Source: CAYVMN01 sp964452575 (GTDB taxonomy: Bacteria; Desulfobacterota; DSM-4660; Desulfatiglandales; Desulfatiglandaceae). Taken from it: 9,621 nucleotides of DNA. The stretch spans positions 1-9,621 of the forward strand of contig CAYVMN010000176.1 in the NCBI GenBank assembly GCA_964452575.1, in the 5' to 3' direction. Shown here piece after piece: positions 1 through 5,911 of the stretch. The first letter of the stretch is position 1. Every line of letters starts with the position of its first letter. Below the pieces are notes generated by a model. The model was not told where the DNA came from. It made no database searches and saw only the letters and a program-made list of their open reading frames with translations. Position numbers and translations under genes: made by a program.

Positions 1-142
1 ACCGTAAATTGCATACATGAGTATTTTGAAAGCTTACCCACTGTGGCATTACCTCGATAGAATCATCCCGCACCAGGTGCTTAAGGGCAGCCAATTTCCT
101 GTTTAATCTCTTCAGTTCCAAATAATACTCGCTATATACCAC
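1..142 (-). CDS. Radical SAM protein, N-terminal part only (second paralogue, runs off the window)
   Basis: Reading leftwards from a GTG codon at 142-140 gives 47 codons open to the window edge. An in-frame TAG lies directly before the GTG, so this is the only possible start before an ATG deep in the conserved part. The segment matches the radical SAM gene at 1270-2685: both share LNRKLAALK, MPQW, SFQNT and then CNLR, which is the beginning of the CxxxCxxC cluster motif. By eye 29 of 44 aligned residues are identical. This copy lacks about 29 N-terminal residues of its sister. The first cluster cysteine is visible; the other two lie beyond the window. The start follows the methyltransferase stop by 13 bp and has a strong ribosome binding site, so it belongs to the same operon. 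By homology it is an iron-sulfur enzyme that cleaves SAM to a 5'-deoxyadenosyl radical. Its substrate is unknown. Confidence 0.85.
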   Translation of the reverse strand, partial: MVYSEYYLELKRLNRKLAALKHLVRDDSIEVMPQWVSFQNTHVCNLR

Positions 143-150
143 CTATAGGG

Positions 151-155
151 CCTCC
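151..155 (-). promoter_or_regulatory. Ribosome binding site (GGAGG) deciding a GTG start
   Basis: A consensus GGAGG sits immediately after the methyltransferase TAG stop codon and 8 nt before the GTG at 142. This spacing, with the in-frame TAG just before the GTG, fixes the start of the second radical SAM gene. The tight packing suggests translational coupling with the methyltransferase. Confidence 0.75.
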
Positions 156-1289
156 CTATCTCTTTGGCTTATCAATGTAAAAGACCACTCGGTTGTTGTA
201 ATTAAACGCCAAAAGAAGAGAGATGTAGTCTTTTTGCCCTCTATAGTTTCTGTTGAACTTTTTCCATTCGTAGAAAGAATAGTCTACCATGGAGGGTATT
301 AGAAAAGGCTTAATTCTCAGAGGATGAAACCCTATCTTACATATAGTTTCATTAATTTCATCCAACACAACATTCTTTTCAAGCCAGTTGGGGTCATTGG
401 CTTTGTACCTTTGAATAAATTGCTTTGTTTCCTCTGACTCTGCGTGTTTAGCCCCTGGTTCGGCAAAGGAGGCCCTGCCACCTGGCTCAAGTACGCGAAA
501 CATCTCTTTAAAAGCCGCTTCAAAGTCGTGCATGTGATGGAGGCTATCAAAGCAGACTATGTTGCCGAAGTATCCATCCTTATAAATGTCAAGGTTATGT
601 CCGTCACAAACTGCTGTGTGGAGGCGGTTTGGCTCCACCCTGGCATCTGCTTGGATACGTTCTTCTATACAATGCACGATTCCAGGATTAATATCGAAGG
701 CACTAACATCAAAACCGGCCCGGTTTAGATATTCAGAAACCCAACCATTACCACCAGCGAAGTCAAGAACATTCAGGTTTTTGGTCTTCTTTATACAGGA
801 AAGCAAAAGGGAAAAATCAAATAGGAGTCTTGATACGTCGCGGTTAACCACTATATCCGGCTCAGCGCCGAATGGTGCCATAATTTGAGACCCAACGACC
901 CGAGCCTTAAGATCCGAAACCACGGGTTCAGAGTCGTCCTCAAACCGTTTTAAAGCATTAACCATCCACTGGACATCGTTTGCTATAGTCTTCCAATCAG
1001 TGCTCAATGCCTTGGCAACCTTCTTGATATCCTCAAACGAAGCCGCCATAAACCAATCAATCACTTCTTGAGGGGTATACTGAGTGCCATCGTAGATATA
1101 TCGTTCGGCTATTTCTTGCCACCGAGTTTTGTCGTCGGATTCACCTCTTATTCTTGCCCTTATCTCTTCAAAGGCCTTTGCTTCATCATTTGGCATCTTA
1201 TCAATCGATTCATGATTAAACGGGCCTTTTCTAACAAGGCCCATGATTTTTTCCAATATCAAAGCAATCTTACTCAAAAATTTCCTCAA
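156..1289 (-). CDS. Class I SAM-dependent methyltransferase with long N-terminal extension
   Basis: The 377-residue product has a Rossmann-type methyltransferase domain from about residue 170. Motif I is VLDFAGGNGW (174-183), followed by an acidic strand end (AFDINPG, about 197-203). The later motif is FDSLHHMHD (247-255), and then FRVLEPGG (about 264-271), the hallmark of the Methyltransf_11/25 group. About 170 residues of charged, probably helical sequence precede the fold, and about 100 residues follow it; I recognise neither part, and they may bind substrate. The start is TTG at 1289, supported by AGGA 7 nt upstream. An ATG at 1244 is the alternative and would remove 15 residues. The first 20 bp overlap the end of the upstream radical SAM gene, indicating coupled translation. 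Lying between two radical SAM paralogues, it probably acts in the same modification pathway. The methylated substrate (sugar, lipid or peptide) cannot be told from sequence. Confidence 0.9.
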   Translation of the reverse strand: MRKFLSKIALILEKIMGLVRKGPFNHESIDKMPNDEAKAFEEIRARIRGESDDKTRWQEIAERYIYDGTQYTPQEVIDWFMAASFEDIKKVAKALSTDWKTIANDVQWMVNALKRFEDDSEPVVSDLKARVVGSQIMAPFGAEPDIVVNRDVSRLLFDFSLLLSCIKKTKNLNVLDFAGGNGWVSEYLNRAGFDVSAFDINPGIVHCIEERIQADARVEPNRLHTAVCDGHNLDIYKDGYFGNIVCFDSLHHMHDFEAAFKEMFRVLEPGGRASFAEPGAKHAESEETKQFIQRYKANDPNWLEKNVVLDEINETICKIGFHPLRIKPFLIPSMVDYSFYEWKKFNRNYRGQKDYISLLLAFNYNNRVVFYIDKPKR

Positions 1290-2685
1290 TAAATGTTCCT
1301 ATCTTCAAATAGGCCATATCTGGGCAATTTACACATTGCTCAAATGGATCTTCTCCCAAAACCTTCCTTCTAAATTCATCATATGCCTGTCCATCCCAAA
1401 TATCCTTGATACTCGCATCCTTTACGTTGCCCACCACATGATGAAAATAGCAGCAAGGAGTTATGTCCCCTAAAGGAGACACATACATGAATTTGTGAAT
1501 GTGGGGACAGTATTTGATCGTTTCATCTGCTTTAGAACTTATCTCCTGGAGATCGGAGCTGTACATTTTTAGAAGTCCTTCAAAATATTGCTGCATTTCT
1601 TGCAGGTTATGGTTCTTACAGATAGACCGGACATCTAGATACCTCTGTGATGCCCTCCTAATGACCATATTTCTTACTTCAGTTGCCTCTTGCTCTATGG
1701 CATTGTGGTCGACGAGCCTTTCAGGTGAAAGCAGGGTCTCATAGTAGTCTTTTGGGAATTGCTTGATAATCATGTTTTCCCTGCCTCTTGTCCTAACTGG
1801 ACCGTCGCTAACTTCTTTGAAGGGAGGAGGTAATTTCACCGTTACATTAAGATCGCCAGCGACCCTTTTTGCCTCCTGGTAATAAATATTGTAGGCTCGT
1901 TTATGATACTCTATCGCCTCATGCTTGATCTTATCATTGTCAATAAGTATTATGAACCGAGCGTTGACTATTGCTACCCCTAATGCACTGGCAAGTTTCA
2001 CTATCTCGGGCAGCTCCCTCATGTTGCTACCCATGATTGTCCAGGCAAACTCTATTGTTGGCCTTAAGTTCTCGGGTAAAAGCTCGATTGTCCTTGTTAG
2101 AAGCCGGATATTGTGAATTACTTTTTTGAATTTTGCACCTAACCGAATCGCCTCAAAGGTATACTGGGTAGCTCCATCTATGGATATTTCGATCGACTTT
2201 GCGATAGGGATCAACATGGGTAGCTGGGCACTTGTCAGAAGGGTGCCGTTGGTAAGCAAAGTCAACTTGGCACCGTACTTCCTTAACTCTGCAAGGATTC
2301 TATCAAGGTGTCGTGTAGCTAGCGGCTCCCCGTTGCGAGACAGGCTAAATGAATCCGCCAAAGGCAATGTTTCCTTCCCGAGTGCCCAGAGCATATTGTC
2401 TTCCATAACAATGCCATTATGCCTCTTGCGCAATTCCTCGGTCCCATGACTCCAGCAATGAGGACAACGCAGATTACAAAAGCATGTATTTTGAAAGGAT
2501 ATCCATTGAGGCATTGTGGCAATATGATTATCTTGGACTACCAGTTTAAGAGCGGCAAGTTTCCTGTTAAGTTTCTTTATTCCAAGATAATAATTTTCTG
2601 GTGAAATCTTGGGGCTTCTATTAACAACGTGCTTGAGCCTATCAAATCCGCTCACGAATTTCTGGCCCACAGAATAATATCTCAT
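1270..2685 (-). CDS. Radical SAM/SPASM domain protein
   Basis: This 471-residue protein has the radical SAM cluster motif C70-x3-C74-x2-C77 (CNLRCPHC). The core continues with an RNGEPL segment (about 117-122, the GGEP equivalent), LLTNGTLL (143-150) and EISIDGAT (166-173), all standard landmarks of a radical SAM TIM barrel. The C-terminus has a SPASM-like cysteine set: C393, the CC pair at 411-412 in GDITPCCYF, and C451 with C454 in CVNCPD. It may therefore bind at least one auxiliary Fe-S cluster. Between barrel and SPASM lies a charged stretch of about 100 residues (285-390) that I do not recognise. The ATG at 2685 has only a distant AAGG-like sequence upstream, so initiation may be weak. 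The gene overlaps the methyltransferase by 20 bp and follows a GT4 gene after 95 bp. SPASM enzymes modify peptides, sugars and other small molecules. The surrounding glycan genes favour a sugar-linked substrate here (inference); no peptide precursor gene is visible. Confidence 0.92.
   Translation of the reverse strand: MRYYSVGQKFVSGFDRLKHVVNRSPKISPENYYLGIKKLNRKLAALKLVVQDNHIATMPQWISFQNTCFCNLRCPHCWSHGTEELRKRHNGIVMEDNMLWALGKETLPLADSFSLSRNGEPLATRHLDRILAELRKYGAKLTLLTNGTLLTSAQLPMLIPIAKSIEISIDGATQYTFEAIRLGAKFKKVIHNIRLLTRTIELLPENLRPTIEFAWTIMGSNMRELPEIVKLASALGVAIVNARFIILIDNDKIKHEAIEYHKRAYNIYYQEAKRVAGDLNVTVKLPPPFKEVSDGPVRTRGRENMIIKQFPKDYYETLLSPERLVDHNAIEQEATEVRNMVIRRASQRYLDVRSICKNHNLQEMQQYFEGLLKMYSSDLQEISSKADETIKYCPHIHKFMYVSPLGDITPCCYFHHVVGNVKDASIKDIWDGQAYDEFRRKVLGEDPFEQCVNCPDMAYLKIGTFIEEIFE
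1297..1300 (-). promoter_or_regulatory. Ribosome binding site (AGGA) supporting the TTG start of the methyltransferase
   Basis: AGGA lies 7 nt before TTG 1289, inside the 3' end of the upstream radical SAM gene. The alternative ATG at 1244 has only a weak GGAA upstream. This makes the TTG start and the 20-bp gene overlap the better model. Confidence 0.5.
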
Positions 2686-2780
2686 AATACAGAGACCCTT
2701 GAATTAGCACTCAGAGATGAGTTTCAAACCACGTTTGATATCGTTTTACTTTCACTGTGGTCTGATGCTCTAGCTGTGAT

Positions 2781-4151
2781 TTACGCCCCTTCAAGCCTTA
2801 CCCACCCCCCAAGATCGAGATAGATCTGTTCCAGTTCGTTAACGTAAGCCGAAATCGATTTCGGCTTACGGGCATTATCCGACAAACGCGTCACCAACCC
2901 TCTGTCATCACAAAGCATCTGGATCAAGGCTGAAAGTCCTTTTGCATCTCCCCTTTCAAACAGGAGGCCGTTCTCATAAGGAATGATGATCTCATTGACC
3001 CCACCAGAGTCAGTTGCCACCACAGGAACCTTCGCTCCAAGTGCGGTATAGACGACCAATGGAGCGTTTTCGTACCACAACGATGGGACAATTAGTACGT
3101 CTAGGTCTCCCAGGACTTCTCCAATCTTCGAGTAATGAAAAGTTCCACTGAACTCCACCCGTTTGTCATTAAGAGACAAGGATCGCAGGGTCTTGACATA
3201 TTCAGGGAACTGCTCAAGGGAACCGTATATCTTTACACTCAAAGCCAGGTCTCGAGGCAATAGTCGAACCGCCTCAAGCAAGACATGGGCCCCTTTATGA
3301 TGATAGAGGGTCCCTATGAACCCAAGACGCAGGTTGGCTCCGTCCCCTTTTGGAAGAACCGATGAGATATAAGTATCATCTATCCCAAAACCCAATTGAG
3401 TAATCCATTCAGGTTCTATTCCGAAGCGGATGAGCATATCCTTCATGAACCGGGTAGGTACCAGGACCCTGTCCAACCGGTTCAGGCTGGTTCTCAGGTA
3501 CTGGGGCCTATTGATCAAGGCTCTAATGAGCGGCCCAAATTTCTTGTCAGGCCAAATCTTACACCTGGCACATCGCATTAGAATCGAAAGGAGCCGGTCA
3601 GGCAGGATGCCGAGCATTGAACCCATTTTATTCCCTTGCGACAAAGCCACCAGATGGCGCAAGCAGTTTATCGATTTCTTCTCCGGACCCAAGCACAGTG
3701 AGAGATCAGGCATGAGCAATTGATTTGTCGGGCAGATCGACCAGAAATCCGTTGTGGTAAACAGAGTGGGGATCTCTAATCTCTTACAGACATCAATGAC
3801 CGATGCCGAAAGCCCCTGGAGGTGATAACAATGCACAACATCCGGCCTTATTTGCTGGAGCCGACCACGAAAGCGTTCTGCAAAAAAGGCATTATGGTAT
3901 TCCGATTCCATCGGGTTGTCGGTCCAGAGCGCCACCTTTTTGCAATAGAAGAAGCGCTCCACCGGGACCCCGTGAAATTCGTAGGAATCAAATGGCTTGA
4001 CCCCAGGTCCAGGCCGCTTCAACGGGTAGCCAGTAAAGACATAGACCGTGTGACCTCGCCTTCTCATCTCCTCGGCCGTGTTCAGGGTGAGGATCTCGGT
4101 TCCGGAAGAATAGTCGGGGAGGAACTGGTGGGTCGTGAAGAGGATCTTCAT
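2781..4151 (-). CDS. Glycosyltransferase family 4 (second of a pair)
   Basis: The 456-residue product starts with MKILFTTHQFLPDYSSGTE, the usual first strand and glycine loop of GT4 enzymes. GT4 enzymes are GT-B fold, retaining, and generally cytoplasmic or membrane-associated. The C-terminal Rossmann domain is shown by LGFIGTLYHHKGAHVLLEA (about 276-294, including the donor-phosphate lysine) and VPSLWYENAPLVV (about 355-367). E361 is the first Glu of the EX7E motif, but the second position (369) is Thr. The N-terminal half carries C140, C153, C163 and H166 with the same spacing as C142, C155, C165 and C168 of the upstream neighbour, plus an extra CARC at 194-197. The two proteins share the order of all these blocks and look like diverged duplicates. 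The ATG at 4151 fits homology; a GGAGG lies rather far upstream (14 nt). The donor sugar cannot be assigned. A perfect 28-bp palindrome lies inside the coding sequence about 60 bp before the stop. Confidence 0.93.
   Translation of the reverse strand: MKILFTTHQFLPDYSSGTEILTLNTAEEMRRRGHTVYVFTGYPLKRPGPGVKPFDSYEFHGVPVERFFYCKKVALWTDNPMESEYHNAFFAERFRGRLQQIRPDVVHCYHLQGLSASVIDVCKRLEIPTLFTTTDFWSICPTNQLLMPDLSLCLGPEKKSINCLRHLVALSQGNKMGSMLGILPDRLLSILMRCARCKIWPDKKFGPLIRALINRPQYLRTSLNRLDRVLVPTRFMKDMLIRFGIEPEWITQLGFGIDDTYISSVLPKGDGANLRLGFIGTLYHHKGAHVLLEAVRLLPRDLALSVKIYGSLEQFPEYVKTLRSLSLNDKRVEFSGTFHYSKIGEVLGDLDVLIVPSLWYENAPLVVYTALGAKVPVVATDSGGVNEIIIPYENGLLFERGDAKGLSALIQMLCDDRGLVTRLSDNARKPKSISAYVNELEQIYLDLGGWVRLEGA
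2843..2870. repeat. Perfect 28-bp palindrome inside the GT4 gene
   Basis: The left arm CGTAAGCCGAAATC is followed directly by its exact reverse complement, giving 14 uninterrupted pairs centred on ATCGAT; the fifteenth pair fails. In the transcript it would form a hairpin of 12 bp with a UCGA loop. It encodes residues around 428-437 of the GT4 enzyme. No U-rich tract follows on the minus strand, so it does not look like an intrinsic terminator. A match this long is not expected by chance in a window this size. Confidence 0.9.
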
Positions 4152-4200
4152 GGGAGCTTTACATACCTCCGCGCCTTAGTCTGCCCTGCGAAACTCCTTC

Positions 4201-5625
4201 TTAACTGACCGTTTCACCGGGGGTTATCTGCGCGAGATCCTTCTCCCCCTTTGCCAAGACATCCTCATAGATCTGAACAACCTCCCGGGCATGATCCGAA
4301 ATGTCCTTTGAGTAGTTGGCGTTTTCTGAAAAGCGTTCAATGCATGCAGGATCATCCACTACCTTTTGCATAATAGATAGAAGATGCCCTGAGCTGTCCT
4401 TCTTGAAGGTGTACCCATTGAATCCATCTAACACGAATTCACTCATTCCTTTCACGTCTGTCACAATAACAGGGGTCCGCGTTGCAAGGGCATATAGAAG
4501 AACGAGAGGGCTATTTTCATACCATCTGGATGGGATGACGAGCACGTCCAGTTCTGAAAGCCGGGAAGCCAGTTCTTCCCTGGGAAAGGTGCCCAGAAAC
4601 TCTACCCCGTTAAGCCCTGAAGAAAGCCTTAATAATTCCTCCATATACAGGACGTCCTGGTCAGCAGGGCCATAAACCACCAATGCCTTATTGTCGCCCA
4701 TCAGGCCTGCATATGCCGTGATCAGCAAATCCACCCCTTTATGGGACGTAATTTGGCCGATGTAACCGAACCTGACCATTGAATCCGTCTTTTTTCTAGG
4801 TGCCTGATAGCCTCTCACCAGGTTGAGGTCAATCCCGAAATTTATCTTTCTCAGTTTATGGGGATAAAAAGAATTGGTCGAATATGCCTCGTAAAGAAAA
4901 TCTGTTGGGGCAACCATTTGCTGGTAGGTGTCATATAGTGATCTTAGGATTCCTATCCTCTCTGTGACCTCAGATACCTGTCTTGGGAGTGAAGTCTTAC
5001 GGAACCTTGGCAGTCTTGCTATGTAGGGCAACAACCAGGCCATCATTTTCAGTGAAATGTCTTTTTCCACGAAGGGCCTAACATAAGGATGGTAGAAAGA
5101 CCCATCTCTTGTTCTTAGATAACAACGCAGACAATTGACCGAACTCTTGCTTGGGCCAAGGCACAAGGCCCCATCATAGCCCTCGAGTTTGCTATTGGGG
5201 CAAATACCGAAAAAATCGGTCAAGGTGGCCACCGTGGGTATCTCAAGATCGCGCAACACCTCAAGCAGCGTTGACGTATGCCCCATCAGATGGGTGACGT
5301 GCACAATGTCGGGTTTAACGTCAGAAATGATGTTTTTCAATAACGGATAAAGGTCCGGCCGCATGTGCATTTGTCCGAAGCTTTCAAGCGGTTTCGTGTT
5401 CAGGTCCGTACAATGAACGGTCAGACCATCGTATTCGTATTTGAAATAAGGGCTTCCCTGCCCTTCCTCTCCATAGAGCACGGAGGTCAGGATGTCGCAT
5501 CGATGGCCAAACCCCTCCAAGGACTTTGCCAACTGGAGGGTGTAGGTTTCTGTCCCGTAAAAATGCTTTGGAAAAAAGACGTGTACTGCCAGCAAGATTT
5601 TCAGAGATCCAGTCGTAGTTGTCAT
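4201..5625 (-). CDS. Glycosyltransferase family 4 (first of a pair)
   Basis: From ATG 5625 the product is 474 residues. LKILLAVHVFFPKHFYGTE at the N-terminus aligns with the start of the downstream GT4, which is why I choose this start. The open frame extends to a GTG at 5661, but those 12 extra codons come from a repeat and look non-native. GT4 landmarks are GYIGQITSHKGVDLL (287-301), then VEFLGTF and VIPSRWYENSPLVLL, where E370 is the first Glu of EX7E and Tyr378 replaces the second. The N-terminal half has C142-x12-C155-x9-C165-x2-C168 in the context ICP...LCLGP...NCLRC, a possible metal site. It probably transfers a sugar from a nucleotide-sugar donor onto a lipid-linked or growing glycan. 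The gene ends 49 bp before the next GT4. The sequence before ATG 5625 lies in an inverted repeat and has only a weak GGTGA-type ribosome binding site, so expression may depend on that element. Confidence 0.92.
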   Translation of the reverse strand: MTTTTGSLKILLAVHVFFPKHFYGTETYTLQLAKSLEGFGHRCDILTSVLYGEEGQGSPYFKYEYDGLTVHCTDLNTKPLESFGQMHMRPDLYPLLKNIISDVKPDIVHVTHLMGHTSTLLEVLRDLEIPTVATLTDFFGICPNSKLEGYDGALCLGPSKSSVNCLRCYLRTRDGSFYHPYVRPFVEKDISLKMMAWLLPYIARLPRFRKTSLPRQVSEVTERIGILRSLYDTYQQMVAPTDFLYEAYSTNSFYPHKLRKINFGIDLNLVRGYQAPRKKTDSMVRFGYIGQITSHKGVDLLITAYAGLMGDNKALVVYGPADQDVLYMEELLRLSSGLNGVEFLGTFPREELASRLSELDVLVIPSRWYENSPLVLLYALATRTPVIVTDVKGMSEFVLDGFNGYTFKKDSSGHLLSIMQKVVDDPACIERFSENANYSKDISDHAREVVQIYEDVLAKGEKDLAQITPGETVS

Positions 5626-5634
5626 GGCACAATC

Positions 5635-5665
5635 GTTCACCACAGAGGGCACAGAGTACACAGAG
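5635..5665 (+). repeat. Inverted repeat, left copy (three CACAGAG units)
   Basis: The sequence contains CACAGAG three times at 9-bp steps (5641, 5650 and 5659), after a GTTCAC end. It matches the reverse complement of 5868-5898 at 26 of 31 positions. On the minus strand it covers the GTG 5661 alternative start and most of the region just before ATG 5625 of the GT4 gene. Translations of this repeat yield spurious peptides such as VLCALCGE and SVPSVVN. Confidence 0.85.
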
Positions 5666-5683
5666 CAAACTCTCTTGTTTTAA

Positions 5684-5857
5684 TCATTGATTAACCGGCG
5701 GAAGGGCCTTTTGTCTTTCCACTGACAAGCCACGGTCAACCAGTTCATAGGCCAAACATGCCTCATACGCTGACTCCAACAAGCCAGGACCAAGTGCTCG
5801 ATGAACAGCGATGGCAGCACCGATTACAGACTCTGTTATCTCATCTATTTCTTTCAC
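5684..5857 (-). pseudogene. GxxExxY family protein, truncated remnant
   Basis: A 57-codon frame runs from GTG 5857 to TGA 5684, too short for common ORF cut-offs. It has an AGAGGG ribosome binding site 8 nt upstream. The peptide is the recognisable N-terminal half of the GxxExxY family: IGAAIAVHRALGPGLLESAY contains the eponymous G25-x2-E28-x2-Y31, then CLAYEL and VERQKALP. Full-length members are about 120-130 residues and belong to the PD-(D/E)XK nuclease-like group. The second half, where the D...ExK residues would lie, is missing here. After ALP the frame reads PVNQ and stops. In the next frame the same bases read RRLIND-stop, which resembles the usual family C-terminus (GIKR-IN), so an internal out-of-frame deletion is the likely cause (inference). 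It cannot be catalytically active. The family's cellular role is unknown. Confidence 0.82.
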
Positions 5858-5867
5858 AACTTATTCC

Positions 5868-5898
5868 CTCTGTGTTCTCAGTGATCTCAGTGGTGAAC
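5868..5898 (-). repeat. Inverted repeat, right copy
   Basis: Read on the minus strand this copy begins GTTCACCAC and ends ACACAGAG, with 26 of 31 positions equal to the plus-strand copy at 5635-5665. It lies 13 bp after the stop of the large glycosyltransferase and carries the ribosome binding site of the GxxExxY remnant at its inner edge. Both copies lie in the same transcript, so they could pair as a long-range stem enclosing the remnant. Confidence 0.85.
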
Positions 5899-5911
5899 TT
5901 GGTTCGCTTCA

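Larger units (their letters stand above)
5635..5898. mobile_element. Inverted-repeat-bounded module carrying a decayed GxxExxY gene
   Basis: This roughly 264-bp block fills almost the whole gap between two glycosyltransferase genes: 13 bp from the stop of one and 9 bp from the ATG of the next. Its ends are imperfect inverted repeats of 31 bp (26 matches), and inside lies a truncated GxxExxY gene. From general knowledge, GxxExxY genes in environmental bacteria are often bordered by CACAGAG/CTCTGTG-type repeats, which suggests the unit moves or spreads as a cassette. No transposase is present, and I could not define a target-site duplication. I call it mobile on the basis of its architecture alone. 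Confidence 0.6.

Noticed and set aside
2686..2780. Possible promoter (TTGAAA, then TAATTC after 15 bp) in the 95-bp gap before the radical SAM gene
   Set aside because: Spacing and the -10 match are poor. The gap is short inside a same-strand run, and I see no small gene or terminator in it.
2843..2870. Palindrome as an intrinsic terminator
   Set aside because: It lies within coding sequence before the stop, with no U tract after it on the transcribed strand, and genes continue downstream.
4159..4170. GGAGG followed by an ATGTAA start-stop just before the second GT4 gene
   Set aside because: The purine tract is only 1 nt from that ATG, too close to initiate there. It more likely serves, at a long 14-nt spacing, the ATG at 4151.
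5384..5668. Minus-strand open frame beginning LCVLCALCGE
   Set aside because: It is a shadow in another frame of the GT4 gene, started by the CACAGAG repeat, which typically gives such spurious peptides.
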